41,900 nucleotides of DNA from Serratia microhaemolytica (GCF_004011885.1 NZ_SBEF01000034.1:1-41900), one strand, 5' to 3'. Positions 1 to 8,915 are shown, counted from the first letter of the stretch. Translations and numbers: made by a program. Notes: generated from the sequence alone by a model not told the origin.

Positions 1-126
1 GCGGATCGGCTCCTGCTCGGGGGTTAAATCATGCAGCGGGTCGGCTTTGCGATCCGAGAGCGCGCGCAGCAGTTCTACCAACTGGTAGAAGTTGAAGCGC
101 CTTAATTGGGGAAAGTTATCGGCCAT
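1..126 (-). CDS. tssG: Type VI secretion baseplate protein TssG (N-terminal part only)
   Basis: Only the first 42 codons lie in the window; the gene continues off the left edge. The start codon is the CAT complement at 124-126, preceded by an AGGA ribosome site about nine bases upstream. The visible protein starts MADNFPQLRRFNFYQLVELL and carries the phenylalanine-rich start followed by a leucine-rich helix that opens TssG/ImpH/VasB proteins. TssG is part of the TssEFGK wedge of the T6SS baseplate in the cytoplasm. It overlaps the end of tssF by 25 bases, which fits translational coupling and the usual tssF-tssG order. Assignment rests on this short stretch plus the neighbour. Confidence 0.8.
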   Translation of the reverse strand, partial: MADNFPQLRRFNFYQLVELLRALSDRKADPLHDLTPEQEPIR

Positions 127-1856
127 GTATAACATTCCTGATTATCAAGGTTAATGACGCTGAGCTGATGGAATAGGGTTAGGCTGGCGTAACGCGCCAG
201 AAATGCCGCCAGCACACTGCCGAACAGGTAGAGCTCGCCTTCACTGGCAAAGGCGCCGTGCTGCTCAATCGACAGTGTCGAGGCGATGCCGTCGATCAGT
301 ACCCCTTGGTAGTAGCGTTCGATCGGGCGTGAGGTTATCTCTGCCAGCGCCATGCGCCGCCGAAGGGCGGCTTCAGCCAGGTTCGGGTGGTAGCTGGCCG
401 GTAGATCGTGCAGGCGCAGCAGTTCGCTCAGCGCAAACAGCGACAGGATCGAGCCGCTGCTTAAGGTCAGCGAGCTGAGCAGGTTATCCAGCAACTCATC
501 GTCGCTCGGTGGGTAGAGTGAGCGGCTGGGGCGTGTCAGGTTGCGCACTGTGATGCCCGGCGGCAGTTCGGCGTGGCAGAGATCACCAATGGTCAGTAGC
601 CCCGGCAGGTCACGCTGTGAGCAGGTCAGTTGCAAAGAGATCACTTCGGTGTCTGGGTGGCGCTGCGGTTCATCAAGGCGGATAAACGAGAGCTGATGCT
701 GAAAGCCGCGTTTGGCCAGCACATGCGCCGGCAGACCAAGCTGGGTATGCAGGCGGTAGTAGTGCTGGTTGCCGTGCTGTTGCTGGTGGCGAAAGCCTTC
801 AAATAGGCGGTAGTGACGGGTGCCGAGATCAGGGCGCTGTAGCACTTGGCCTTGCACTTGGTCAATCGAGAACAGGTCATAGGCTTGCGGATGGCGGTAG
901 CTGGGCACCAGCGGGTAGTGGCTCTGCTGGCCTTCAACAATCACCGGTTCGGCGGCGTGTGAGAACAGGTTGATTGCCGGGGTGCAGTGCAGGTGCAGGT
1001 GTTCGGTGCGCGGTTGCAGATCCTGCGGCAGTGGGCGCGAGAAGTGAAAGCGCAGTGTCAGGTGTTGCACTGGGCGTGCGTCCAACTGTGCTGAGCAGTG
1101 CGCTTGCACAAACATCAGCAGTTGCGGGAAGCAGCTGTACTCTTGCAGTAACCGGCAGCCACTGAACACGTGGCTGGGGTAGGGCAGTGTCGCTTGGTCG
1201 TCTTCCGCCAATCCTTGTACACGAAAACGCCAGTCGGGCAGGGGGAGCGTCTGGTCATCCAGTTGCAGCTCGACCTGTGTCAGGTAGTGGCAGAGCCACA
1301 ACAGCAGTTGGCTGCCGATGTAGTTATCCTGGCCGAGGTAGAGGTTGAGTTGCGTTAGGCCGAGGGCGTTGAGCGGCAACGGCTGGGGGCAGCTCAGTTG
1401 CAGTGCCAGGCTGTCACTCTCTGTGTGTACCTGTTGCAGTTGCAGTGGGGTGAGAGAGAGGGTGCGGCTGGTGCGGAACTGGCAACGTTCACTGCGGCCA
1501 TCTTCCAGTTGCAGCGGGGCGCTGAACACGGTTTGGCCGGCGGCCAGGGTGGTGATCGGTTGTGCCGGATCGACAGTGTTGGCGTGAAATTCCAGGATGG
1601 TGAGGCTGGGCACTGGGCGCAGGCGGCTTGGCCACTGTAGATCGGTCAGGCCGTAGTCCAGTTGTGGCGCGAGTTGCTCGACCAGGGCTTCAAGTTGGCT
1701 GCCAAGAAAGGTGTTGCCTTCGCCCAAGCGTTCGGCGTCGGGGTCTTGAGCGGGTTCGGTAATGTAGCGCAGGGTGCTGGGGCGATCATCAAACAGGGTA
1801 TCGATGTCGTCCTGCAATTGGCTGAGTTCTTCTGCATGGTGGCGAATTGGTGGCAT
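102..1856 (-). CDS. tssF: Type VI secretion baseplate protein TssF
   Basis: TssF (ImpG/VasA family) is a cytoplasmic wedge component of the T6SS baseplate, paired with TssG. Family signatures are visible: a D-ERL-EG-FL block near residue 40, LRPVPSLTILEF near residue 80, the CTPAINLF segment with following AEPV, and a YDLFSIDQVQG block in the middle. The open frame extends to 1898, but the ATG at 1856 (protein MPPIRHHAEEL) has a GGAG nine bases upstream and gives 584 residues, close to the family size; the upstream ATG would add 14 residues. The first 35 residues do not resemble the usual TssF opening (a YY-REL motif), so the N-terminus is atypical. It is the last intact T6SS gene on this side of the window; no other T6SS gene follows upstream. 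Confidence 0.88.
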   Translation of the reverse strand: MPPIRHHAEELSQLQDDIDTLFDDRPSTLRYITEPAQDPDAERLGEGNTFLGSQLEALVEQLAPQLDYGLTDLQWPSRLRPVPSLTILEFHANTVDPAQPITTLAAGQTVFSAPLQLEDGRSERCQFRTSRTLSLTPLQLQQVHTESDSLALQLSCPQPLPLNALGLTQLNLYLGQDNYIGSQLLLWLCHYLTQVELQLDDQTLPLPDWRFRVQGLAEDDQATLPYPSHVFSGCRLLQEYSCFPQLLMFVQAHCSAQLDARPVQHLTLRFHFSRPLPQDLQPRTEHLHLHCTPAINLFSHAAEPVIVEGQQSHYPLVPSYRHPQAYDLFSIDQVQGQVLQRPDLGTRHYRLFEGFRHQQQHGNQHYYRLHTQLGLPAHVLAKRGFQHQLSFIRLDEPQRHPDTEVISLQLTCSQRDLPGLLTIGDLCHAELPPGITVRNLTRPSRSLYPPSDDELLDNLLSSLTLSSGSILSLFALSELLRLHDLPASYHPNLAEAALRRRMALAEITSRPIERYYQGVLIDGIASTLSIEQHGAFASEGELYLFGSVLAAFLARYASLTLFHQLSVINLDNQECYTWPITFPN

Positions 1857-2297
1857 AACACAGCGCTCCGTTCCCTCGTTTAATCTCTCTTGCTGCATGC
1901 ATCATGGTTAGATGGACATGTTTTTCACTTGGTCGTTTTAGATGCGAGCAAATTCACAGGAGATGATCTCGACATAATATTGCTTAATGTTACGGCGAAG
2001 TTTGCTGTACAAATGCTGTTCGATTGCCATGATAATGTCAATTATAATTTATCGTTTTTATCAGTTTGTATGTTTTTTTATGATCTTAATCGAAATGGTA
2101 GTTGTATGATTATGTATGTTTAGTTTTTATTTACATATATTTGCTTGTTGTTAAGCTAAATGGCTTGTAAATGTATTGTTTATATCCTGTTTATTTTGAT
2201 AAGAATTATTAATTGAGGCGTCTCTGTGATTCAACAGCGATGCTGTCAATTTATCATGAATAATTTCAGTCGACTGCTGTGAGGTGGGCATGTTATG
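1857..2297. other. AT-rich intergenic region upstream of tssF
   Basis: About 440 bases, strikingly AT-rich between 1930 and 2220 compared with the GC-richer tssF. It probably holds the tssF promoter, but I cannot pick a reliable -35/-10 pair. A 77-codon open frame on the plus strand (1890-2123) has no recognisable features and no ribosome site. AT-richness of this kind would suit H-NS silencing of a T6SS locus; that is inference. Confidence 0.4.
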
Positions 2298-2349
2298 TAA
2301 GCATCCGGCCATCTCACCTTGCGAGTTTATGTTAAGCCGTTAAGGTGAG
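2298..2349 (+). repeat. 52-bp inverted repeat, left copy
   Basis: The 52 bases here are the reverse complement of 4081-4132 with only four mismatches that I count by eye. The unit starts TAAGCATCCGGC and ends TTAAGGTGAG. Inside it, CTCACCTT (2313-2320) can pair with AAGGTGAG (2342-2349), so each copy can also fold as a hairpin. The two copies bracket the SnoaL-like gene and the LysR gene. It could be the end of a small mobile cassette, or one of many copies of a dispersed intergenic repeat. Confidence 0.85.
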
Positions 2350-2356
2350 CAGCCGA

Positions 2357-2537
2357 TTAGCTGGATGAGGAGAAGATGTTATCGGGCTGTGTCAGCAGTT
2401 GGCCCTGTTGCCATGTTGGAAGATGCGTCAACACAAAGTGCAACCAGGTAAACGGCGCTATGCCAGATACGCTGTGCAACCGACGCCGGTGACGCATAGA
2501 CCCAGAGATAACCGCGCTGTGTGTTGTTGCTAACATT
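2357..2537 (-). pseudogene. Possible decayed transposase fragment (IS66-like)
   Basis: Reading the minus strand from 2540, one frame gives MNVSNNTQRGYLWVYASP and the next frame gives APFTWLHFVLTHLPTW ending at a stop at 2357-2359. GYLWVY and the AWL-x-x-VL-x-x-LP pattern resemble, from memory, the core and the C-terminal segment of IS66-family TnpC transposases. Together they suggest a remnant with an internal deletion and a frameshift. No IS ends or accessory genes are visible. The similarity is short and was not tested by a search; it may be chance. Confidence 0.3.
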
Positions 2538-3040
2538 CATTTCGACGAAAGCTGTCGTACCGCACTCATCCAGTCCTCCACGTGGTAAGAGCGGATGAGC
2601 TTGCCATTTTCAACGGTGTGAATATCAATAGACATGATGCGGAAGGACTTGCCGGTATTTGGCACTCCCATAAACGTAGATACAGGAGTGCCGGAAGCCT
2701 CGCCACGCACCACTACACGGTTGCCGTTGACCAGTAATTCTTTGATCTCCCACTTCAGATCTGGAATGACTTTTCCGAAGCCGGCAATCGACGGGGCCAC
2801 CTTGTCGCGCGGTTTGCAGTCATGCTGACCGCTGCATGACACCCAATCTGGTGTCGTGGCCTGCATGACCAATGCCGAGGCATCTTTGCCGGGCACGGCA
2901 TTGAGTGCGTCATAAAAGGGGGTGACTGCGATACGTGCCTGTTCGACAGTCAGGCTTTGCGCATGGACAGAGTAAGGCAACGCACTGGCGCCCATTACGG
3001 TAAGCGCCAGCAGCGTGTGAAATCGAGGATGTTTTGGCAT
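2537..3040 (-). CDS. Secreted SnoaL-like / NTF2-fold protein
   Basis: A 167-residue protein with an N-terminal signal peptide (basic MPKHPRFH, a hydrophobic stretch, then a likely cleavage after VHA near residue 28). The rest has the length and pattern of SnoaL-like ester-cyclase or ketosteroid-isomerase-fold proteins: an N-terminal helix with FYDALNAVPGKD, a WVSC segment, IPDLKWEIKELLVNGNRVVVRGE in the middle, and a C-terminal I-H-T-V-E-NGKLIRSYHVEDW strand pair. No enzymatic role can be assigned. The start at 3040 is favoured over the ATG at 3052 because GGAG lies six bases upstream. It is divergent from the LysR gene, 83 bases away, which suggests LysR-controlled expression. Two cysteines (in SCSGQHDC) could form a disulfide in the periplasm. 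Confidence 0.75.
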   Translation of the reverse strand: MPKHPRFHTLLALTVMGASALPYSVHAQSLTVEQARIAVTPFYDALNAVPGKDASALVMQATTPDWVSCSGQHDCKPRDKVAPSIAGFGKVIPDLKWEIKELLVNGNRVVVRGEASGTPVSTFMGVPNTGKSFRIMSIDIHTVENGKLIRSYHVEDWMSAVRQLSSK

Positions 3041-3123
3041 GTAAATCTCCATGAATAAGTTGACGATGAATCAGAATTTATGATGAAGTTTCACATGTAG
3101 CAAACAGATAATGTTCATACCAT

Positions 3124-4071
3124 ATGCACAAAATTGATTTACGCAAGATCGATCTAAACCTGTTGCTGCTGTTCGACGTGCTCATGCAGCAAGGCAGTGT
3201 TTCCAAAACTGCCGAGCAGCTTGGACGCACACAGTCAGCAGTGAGTCATGCGCTTGGGCGATTGCGCGACCAGTTGGGCGATCCACTGTTAGTGAAGGTG
3301 GGCGGTCGTATGCAGCCCAGTCCTTATGCAATGGAACTGGTGCAGGAAGTGCGTCCAATTCTGCGCAGCATCGAGCGAGTGCTCAGTCCGCGAGAAGCCT
3401 TTGAACCAAGCACCTCGACCCGGTGTTTTCGCTTGGCCGTACCGGATCTGGCAATGACCATGTTCCCGTCGTTGATTCGGCGTATTCAACTCGAGGCTCC
3501 GGGAGTGGTGCTGCAATGGGAAACACCCAAATCAAGCACGCTGCTCGATGTTTCTGAGGGCTTAGTCGATTTAGCCCTGTTACCTGATGCGATCAAGCAG
3601 CCCGAGGGCGTTGCTACGGAAGTAATTGGCGAATTTCAGTGGGCTTGTTTCATGAGGTCAGGACATCCCGCTCTGGCCAAATGGACCAAGAAGGCGTGGT
3701 CAGCGTGGCCCCACATTGCAGTAGGTACGGGTGATCAAGTACGCAGCCCGGTCACATTGGCGGCTCAACAGGCGGCGCTGAAACGGAACATTGGGCTGAC
3801 CGTGCCAACCTTTGGAGCAGTTGCTGCGCTTTTGGCTGAGAGCAACATGATTGCAACCCTTCCCACGGTTGTGCTTGCGGACGTGATCCAGCGCTTTGGA
3901 CTTGAGGTCAGGGAGACACCGTTTAAAATCGAAGAGATGAAGCATGTCATCACCTGGAGCGCACGCCTTACCAACGATCCAGCCGCATTGTGGATAAGAG
4001 CTTGCTTCATTGGTGCTTTTAAGGAACAGCTCAGACGGGCAGAGCAATTGTCGCTAGACCGAACGACATGA
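3124..4071 (+). CDS. LysR-family transcriptional regulator
   Basis: A 315-residue LysR-type regulator. Residues about 8-65 hold the winged helix-turn-helix (IDLNLLLLFDVLMQQGSVSKTAEQLGRTQSAVSHALGRLRDQLGDPLLVK), and residues about 95-300 form the substrate-binding-like effector domain, with LRLAVPDLAM-type start and DLALLP in the middle. Proteins opening with DLNLLLLFDVL are common in the NodD/SyrM/LeuO-like branch. The divergent placement to the secreted SnoaL-like gene fits the classic LysR pattern of controlling the adjacent gene and itself from the shared 83-base gap. Its stop lies ten bases before the right inverted repeat. Effector unknown. Confidence 0.88.
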   Translation: MHKIDLRKIDLNLLLLFDVLMQQGSVSKTAEQLGRTQSAVSHALGRLRDQLGDPLLVKVGGRMQPSPYAMELVQEVRPILRSIERVLSPREAFEPSTSTRCFRLAVPDLAMTMFPSLIRRIQLEAPGVVLQWETPKSSTLLDVSEGLVDLALLPDAIKQPEGVATEVIGEFQWACFMRSGHPALAKWTKKAWSAWPHIAVGTGDQVRSPVTLAAQQAALKRNIGLTVPTFGAVAALLAESNMIATLPTVVLADVIQRFGLEVRETPFKIEEMKHVITWSARLTNDPAALWIRACFIGAFKEQLRRAEQLSLDRTT

Positions 4072-4080
4072 TCAAGCGAT

Positions 4081-4132
4081 CTCACCTTAACCGCTTAACA
4101 TAAATTCGCAAGGTGAGATCGCCGGATGTTTA
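4081..4132 (-). repeat. 52-bp inverted repeat, right copy
   Basis: Reverse-complement partner of 2298-2349. It begins ten bases after the LysR stop codon, so its internal CTCACCTT / AAGGTGAG hairpin could also work as a transcription stop for that gene, although there is no T-run after it. Identity breaks down on both sides of the 52 bases. Confidence 0.85.
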
Positions 4133-4197
4133 CAATGAGCCTAAAAAGTTCGGATGTAATGAGTTCTCTTTGGAGTTCGCGGGATAAATTGAGGGCA

Positions 4198-4234
4198 CAA
4201 AAAAGCCCACAGGGCTTGCGCCGTGCGGGCTCTT
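4198..4234 (-). terminator. Rho-independent terminator of ssrA
   Basis: On the minus strand, AGCCCGCA pairs imperfectly with TGTGGGCT (one mismatch), with an inner GGC-GCAA-GCC hairpin, followed by a run of T. It lies about 45 bases past the CCA end of tmRNA. Confidence 0.75.
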
Positions 4235-4277
4235 AGGACTTCATCGGATGACTCTGGTAATCATCGATGGAGAATTT

Positions 4278-4639
4278 TGGTGGAGCTGGGGGGAGTTGAA
4301 CCCCCGTCCGAAATTACTCCGCCGTCGGCACTACATGCTTAGTCAATCTTTACATTCGCCTGCCAGCTGCGGATGGACACGCCACTAACAAACTAGCCTG
4401 ATTAAGTTTAACGCTTCAGCCCCAGGCAGGACATCCACGCGATCTCTTTTGGGTTTGACCTCTCTTGATCCCCGTCCTAAGAGCGGAGGCTAGGGAGAGA
4501 GGGCACTAGGCAGGGTATTAAGCTGCTAGAGCGTAGTTTTCGTCGTTTGCGACTATTTTTTGCGGCTTTTAACGAGGCCAACCGCCCCTCGGCATGCTCC
4601 TTGGGCTTTGCCAATCCCGTCGAATCCAGAATCAGCCCC
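4278..4639 (-). ncRNA. ssrA: tmRNA (transfer-messenger RNA)
   Basis: tmRNA acts with SmpB to free ribosomes stalled on broken messages and tags the unfinished protein for proteolysis. The minus strand starts GGGGCTGATTCTGGATTCGAC and ends with the tRNA-like acceptor arm, GGTTCAACTCCCCCC and CAGCTCCACCA, with CCA encoded at 4278-4280. Length 362, like E. coli (363). The tag frame lies at 4518-4550 and reads ANDENYALAA then TAA, identical to the E. coli tag. Conserved pseudoknot stretches (CCTAGCCTCCGCTCTTAGGA) are visible. It is read in the same direction as smpB, just downstream of it. The 3' end of ssrA is a common integration site for islands; here the downstream side holds the inverted-repeat cassette and T6SS genes, but I found no obvious repeated att copy in the window. 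Confidence 0.97.
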
Positions 4640-4689
4640 CAAACAGTGTCGCGTAGTATAACAGAAACGTTATGCGCTACGCTAGCAAG

Positions 4690-5172
4690 TTATCGTTGCG
4701 CATGTTTCATGATCCTGGCTTTGTCAGTTTGCCATTCACGATCTTTGATATCACTGCGTTTGTCATGCGCTTTTTTACCTTTGGCGACACCAATTTTCAC
4801 TTTGCTCCAGGCATTTTTCCAATACATTGAGAGTGCCACCACGGTGTAACCGTCGCGTGTGACTCGCCCAATCAGTGAATCCAGCTCGCGTTTATTAAGC
4901 AGGAGTTTACGGGTTCGAGTCGGATCACAGACCACATGACTGGACGCTACGCTTAGCGGTGTGATGGTGGCACCAAACAGGTAGGCTTCACCTTGGCGAA
5001 ATGTCACGTAGCTGTCGCTGATGTTAACTTTACCAGCACGGAGAGATTTGACTTCCCAACCTTGCAGCGCTAGCCCCGCTTCGATCTCTTCTTCAATGAA
5101 GTATTCAAAACGTGCGCGCTTGTTTTGTGCAATGGTTGCGGAACCGGGTTTGTGGTTATTTTTTTTTGCCAT
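4690..5172 (-). CDS. smpB: SsrA-binding protein SmpB
   Basis: SmpB binds the tRNA-like part of tmRNA and brings it to the empty A site of stalled ribosomes in trans-translation. The protein is 160 residues when started at [11 protein letters not shown] (5172), the same length and start as E. coli SmpB; the open frame extends seven codons further. Conserved blocks: [47 protein letters not shown], and the basic [15 protein letters not shown] tail that enters the ribosome. Directly upstream of ssrA, as in most enterobacteria. Divergent from ratA. Confidence 0.98.
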   Translation of the reverse strand: MAKKNNHKPGSATIAQNKRARFEYFIEEEIEAGLALQGWEVKSLRAGKVNISDSYVTFRQGEAYLFGATITPLSVASSHVVCDPTRTRKLLLNKRELDSLIGRVTRDGYTVVALSMYWKNAWSKVKIGVAKGKKAHDKRSDIKDREWQTDKARIMKHAQR

Positions 5173-5624
5173 AATGCGCTCATTTATATTCAATAGTGCG
5201 ATGAAGGATATCTTTTCCTATGATTACCTTCAGTTGCAGCGGCTGCAATCGGGGTAACATCATCGAGCTTGTTAGTTGATTCGGATTTGGAGTCGAGCCA
5301 ATGGCGGCATGTTGAGTTGCCGTTTTGTCGCTGGGCTGTGCTCGAAATCGTTGCCTACTGCCGGTATGCTGTTTGCGCGACAACATAGCGTCAGCATACA
5401 GTGACGGATAGCAACTGTTTGTATGCAGGGATTATCTACGTTGTTTGGCATTGTCAGCAAGGTAAAAATCAGCAAGGCAAAATTTAACTTCGCTGTGCGT
5501 TCAGCCTGCGGTTAGCGTGTAAGTTGCGAAGTGCAGGCTGCTACTCAGCAATTTCTTCTTAAGATAGACGCCAAAAGGCAAATCGGTGGTATTATCTGCC
5601 GGTTTGTATTGTACAGGAAATGTT
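5173..5624. other. smpB-ratA divergent intergenic region
   Basis: About 450 bases with no supported gene. Open frames of 60-80 codons on both strands lack ribosome sites and recognisable features. Between 5485 and 5540 two pairs of complementary stretches can form competing hairpins: ACTTCGC (5487-5493) with GCGAAGT (5526-5532), and AGCCTGC (5503-5509) with GCAGGCT (5533-5539). The region must carry the smpB and ratA promoters; ratA has an AGGAA ribosome site just before 5625. Confidence 0.5.
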
Positions 5625-6059
5625 ATGCCACAGATCAGCCGATCTGCGTTAGTGCCATTCAGTGCCGAGCAGATGTACCAATTGGTTAATGATGTTCACT
5701 CTTATCCCGATTTTCTGCCCGGTTGTACTGCCAGCCGTGTACTTGCTGCTTCTCACCACGAAATGACGGCAGCGGTAGAGGTCGCTAAGGCGGGGATCAG
5801 TAAAACTTTCACCACACGTAATACTTTGCAGGATAATCAGAGCATTAATATGCAACTGGTCGACGGACCATTTAGAAAGCTGATCGGTGGCTGGCACTTT
5901 ACTGCCTTAAGCCCAGAGGCGTGTAAGGTGGAGTTGCATCTTGACTTTGAGTTTACCAATCATCTGATTGAACTGGCTTTTGGTAAGGTGTTTAAAGAAT
6001 TGGCCAACAGTATGGTGCAGGCGTTCACTCAACGGGCGAAAGAGATCTATCGTGTCTGA
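5625..6059 (+). CDS. ratA: RatA toxin / coenzyme Q-binding START-domain protein
   Basis: RatA (YfjG) is a START/Bet v 1-fold protein, reported in E. coli to bind the 50S subunit and block subunit joining; the wider COQ10-like family binds ubiquinone. 144 residues from ATG 5625, which aligns with the conserved [24 protein letters not shown] start and has AGGAA upstream; the longer GTG start at 5586 is less likely. Conserved [19 protein letters not shown] and [11 protein letters not shown] blocks are present. ratB starts inside its last codons. Same head-to-head placement with smpB as in E. coli. Confidence 0.95.
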   Translation: MPQISRSALVPFSAEQMYQLVNDVHSYPDFLPGCTASRVLAASHHEMTAAVEVAKAGISKTFTTRNTLQDNQSINMQLVDGPFRKLIGGWHFTALSPEACKVELHLDFEFTNHLIELAFGKVFKELANSMVQAFTQRAKEIYRV

Positions 6060-6336
6060 AATATCTGTCGAGGTTGTCTACGCGCTGCCGGAGCGCCAAT
6101 ATCTGCGGCAGGTGAAGGTGCCTGCTGATAGCACCATTGAGCAGGCGATTGTCGCTTCAGGGCTGCTTGAACTGCGGCGTGATATTGACTTGTCGAGCAA
6201 TCGTGTGGGTATCTACAGCCGGTTGGCGAAATTGGATGATCGCGTTAGTGAGGGCGACCGGATAGAGATTTATCGCCCTTTACTGGCTGATCCGAAAGAG
6301 TTGCGTCGTCTACGGGCAGAAAAGGGCAAAAAATAG
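6052..6336 (+). CDS. ratB: RatB, RnfH-family ubiquitin-fold protein
   Basis: A 94-residue UPF0125/RnfH protein of unknown biochemical role, usually co-transcribed with ratA. Start is GTG at 6052, overlapping the ratA stop by eight bases; this gives [17 protein letters not shown], matching the family start, while the longer open frame upstream is the ratA sequence in another frame. The [21 protein letters not shown] and [16 protein letters not shown] blocks are typical. In E. coli bamE lies convergent to ratB; here mutS takes that place 23 bases away, marking a rearrangement or loss. Confidence 0.93.
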   Translation: MSEISVEVVYALPERQYLRQVKVPADSTIEQAIVASGLLELRRDIDLSSNRVGIYSRLAKLDDRVSEGDRIEIYRPLLADPKELRRLRAEKGKK

Positions 6337-6359
6337 CCGCTCAAGCCGGTGGCAGTTTT

Positions 6360-8915
6360 TTAGATCAAGGCTTTTAACCGATAGATCCACTCCAATGCCT
6401 GCCTGGGGGACAGTGTGTCCGGCTCCAATTTCTCCAGCGCTTCCACCACCGGTGGCAACTCTTCAGTCAGTAACGTCATTTGGCTGGCTTCGATGGTGCT
6501 GGTTGCGGTTTGCTGTGAAAGCGTCTCCAGTTCGCGCAATTTTTGCCGTGCGCGTTTGATTACATCACGCGGTACTCCTGCCAGCGCAGCCACTGCCAGC
6601 CCATAGCTTTTACTGGCTGCTCCTTCTTGCACGCTGTGCATAAAGGCAATGCTATCGCCATGTTCCAGCGCATCGAGATGGACATTAACTACGCCGACGA
6701 TCTTTTCTGGCAAATGAGTCAGTTCAAAGTAGTGGGTAGCAAACAGCGTCATCGATTTGATGCGGTTTGCCAATGTTTCGGCGCAAGCCCAGGCGAGAGA
6801 AAGTCCGTCATAAGTTGAGGTGCCACGGCCAATTTCGTCCATCAAGACTAAGCTTTGTTCAGTGGCATTATGCAGGATGTTGGCGGTTTCGGTCATCTCG
6901 ACCATAAAGGTCGAGCGGCCAGAAGCCAGGTCATCCGCCGCTCCAACGCGGGTAAAGATACGATCAACTGGGCCGATGGTAGCACTGGTGGCGGGGACAA
7001 AACTGCCAATGTAAGCCAGTAAGACAATCAGCGCAGTCTGTCGCATATAGGTGCTTTTACCGCCCATATTCGGACCAGTAATCATCAACATGCGCCGTTG
7101 TGGTGACAGCATGAGTGGGTTGGCGATGAACGGTTCGCGTAATACCTGCTCTACCACTGGGTGACGCCCTTCACTAATGGCGATACCGGGCTGTTCGGTT
7201 AAGGTTGGGCAGTGATAATTGAGCGTGTCGGCGCGCTCTGCCAGGTTGGTTAACACGTCCAGTTCCGCCAATGCGGCGGCACTCTGTTGCAGTGCTTCAA
7301 GATGCGGTAGTAGCAGATCAAACAGTTCATCATACAGCGCTTTTTCCAGTGCTAGCGCTTTGCCCTTGGATGTTAATACCTTATCTTCATATTGCTTGAG
7401 TTCAGGAATGATGTAGCGTTCGGCATTCTTGAGTGTTTGACGACGCACGTAGTGTATGGGTACTAGATGACTTTGGCCTCGGCTCACCTGAATGTAATAG
7501 CCATGTACCCCATTGAAGCCGACTTTTAGCGTATCTAATCCCAGTTTTTCTCGTTCGCGCACTTCCAGACGTTCGAGATAGTCGCTGGCACCTTCGGCGA
7601 GCGCGCGCCATTCGTCAAGTTCGGCATGATAGCCTGGCGCGATCACGCCGCCATCGCGCACTAACACCGGGGGTGTCTCTACGATCGCTCGCTGCAACAG
7701 ATCGTGTAGCTGTTCAAAATCGCCAATCTGTGTAACCAGTTGCTGTAGATGCGCTGTTTCAGTCTGAGCGAGTAGCTGGTGCAATAGAGGTAGTTGTTGA
7801 AAGGCATGGCGCATACGTGCCAAGTCGCGTGGGCGAGCAGTGCGCAGTGCGAGACGTGCCAGAATGCGTTCTAAATCACCTATTTGTCGCAGTGGTTGCT
7901 GTAGTTCATTAGCCAGTTGTTGTAAGCCGGCGATCGCTTGTTGGCGTTGGCTGAGCACGTTGATGTTGCGGGTTGGCGTGTGCAGCCAGCGTTTTAGCAT
8001 CCGGCTGCCCATTGCCGTGACGGTGCGATCCAGGATCGCGGCCAGGGTGTTTTCACTACCGCCGGCCAGGTTTTGAGTAATTTCCAAATTGCGGCGTGTC
8101 GCGGCATCCATGATGATGCCATCCTGTTGGCGTTCGATGGTAATGCCTCGAATATGCGGCAGTGTTGTGCGTTGGGTATCTTTGACATATTGCAGTAAGC
8201 ATCCCGCTGCACGCAGTGCTTGGTGCGCCTGTTCGACACCAAAACCGCTTAGGTCACGGGTGGCAAATTGCAGGTTGAGCTGTTGACGCGCGGTCTCTAG
8301 CTCAAACTCCCATAATGGTCGACGCCGTAGGCCGTTGCGCTGTTCAATCAGCCCTAGGGCGGCAAAATTTTCCGGGTAGAGCAGTTCGGCGGGATTGGTG
8401 CGTTGTAGCTCGGCAGCGATGCTTTCCAGGTCATCTGCTTCACAGATCCGAAAGCGGCCTGAGCTGAGATCGAGTGTGGCATAACCAAAGCGGTGTGCTT
8501 CCTGCCAGATTGCTGCCAGCAGGTTATCTTGTCGTTCTTGTAGTAGCGCTTCGTCGGTGATGGTACCGGGCGTCACGATGCGCACGACTTTGCGTTCAAC
8601 CGGCCCTTTGCTGCTGGCAGGATCACCAATCTGTTCACAGATCGCGACGGATTCACCCAGTTGCACCAATTTGGCTAAATAGTTCTCTACCGCATGGTAG
8701 GGAACACCGGCCATTGGGATCGGTTCTCCGGCTGAGGCACCGCGTTTTGTCAGTGAAATATCGAGTAATTGTGCCGCACGCTTTGCGTCGTCGTAAAACA
8801 GTTCGTAAAAATCACCCATGCGATAAAACAGCAAGATCCCCGGATGTTCAGCTTTAAGCCGCAAGTACTGCTGCATCATTGGGGTGTGGGAGTCCAGATT
8901 TTTGCTATCCGTCAT
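6360..8915 (-). CDS. mutS: DNA mismatch repair protein MutS
   Basis: MutS recognises base mismatches and small loops and starts methyl-directed repair with MutL and MutH. 851 residues against 853 in E. coli. The mismatch-reading motif [12 protein letters not shown] is near residue 33, followed by connector, lever and clamp domains; the ATPase has Walker [10 protein letters not shown] near residues 614-622, Walker [17 protein letters not shown] and the [10 protein letters not shown] motif, and the C-terminal helices for dimerisation end in [14 protein letters not shown]. No frameshift or lost motif is visible, so repair should be intact. Convergent with ratB with 23 bases between; no obvious terminator in that gap. 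Confidence 0.98.
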   Translation of the reverse strand: MTDSKNLDSHTPMMQQYLRLKAEHPGILLFYRMGDFYELFYDDAKRAAQLLDISLTKRGASAGEPIPMAGVPYHAVENYLAKLVQLGESVAICEQIGDPASSKGPVERKVVRIVTPGTITDEALLQERQDNLLAAIWQEAHRFGYATLDLSSGRFRICEADDLESIAAELQRTNPAELLYPENFAALGLIEQRNGLRRRPLWEFELETARQQLNLQFATRDLSGFGVEQAHQALRAAGCLLQYVKDTQRTTLPHIRGITIERQQDGIIMDAATRRNLEITQNLAGGSENTLAAILDRTVTAMGSRMLKRWLHTPTRNINVLSQRQQAIAGLQQLANELQQPLRQIGDLERILARLALRTARPRDLARMRHAFQQLPLLHQLLAQTETAHLQQLVTQIGDFEQLHDLLQRAIVETPPVLVRDGGVIAPGYHAELDEWRALAEGASDYLERLEVREREKLGLDTLKVGFNGVHGYYIQVSRGQSHLVPIHYVRRQTLKNAERYIIPELKQYEDKVLTSKGKALALEKALYDELFDLLLPHLEALQQSAAALAELDVLTNLAERADTLNYHCPTLTEQPGIAISEGRHPVVEQVLREPFIANPLMLSPQRRMLMITGPNMGGKSTYMRQTALIVLLAYIGSFVPATSATIGPVDRIFTRVGAADDLASGRSTFMVEMTETANILHNATEQSLVLMDEIGRGTSTYDGLSLAWACAETLANRIKSMTLFATHYFELTHLPEKIVGVVNVHLDALEHGDSIAFMHSVQEGAASKSYGLAVAALAGVPRDVIKRARQKLRELETLSQQTATSTIEASQMTLLTEELPPVVEALEKLEPDTLSPRQALEWIYRLKALI

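Noticed and set aside
1890-2123. 77-codon plus-strand ORF upstream of tssF
   Set aside because: AT-rich, no ribosome site, composition unlike a protein of this genome; overlaps the tssF upstream region.
2298-2349. Inverted repeat as an integron attC site
   Set aside because: There is no integrase gene and the typical attC core sites (RYYYAAC / GTTRRRY in pairs) are not arranged as needed.
4547-4849. 100-codon plus-strand ORF
   Set aside because: Lies antisense to ssrA and smpB, both certain, so it is a shadow.
5180-5475. Minus-strand ORFs between smpB and ratA
   Set aside because: Two frames with no ribosome site or recognisable motif; not conserved as far as I can recall.
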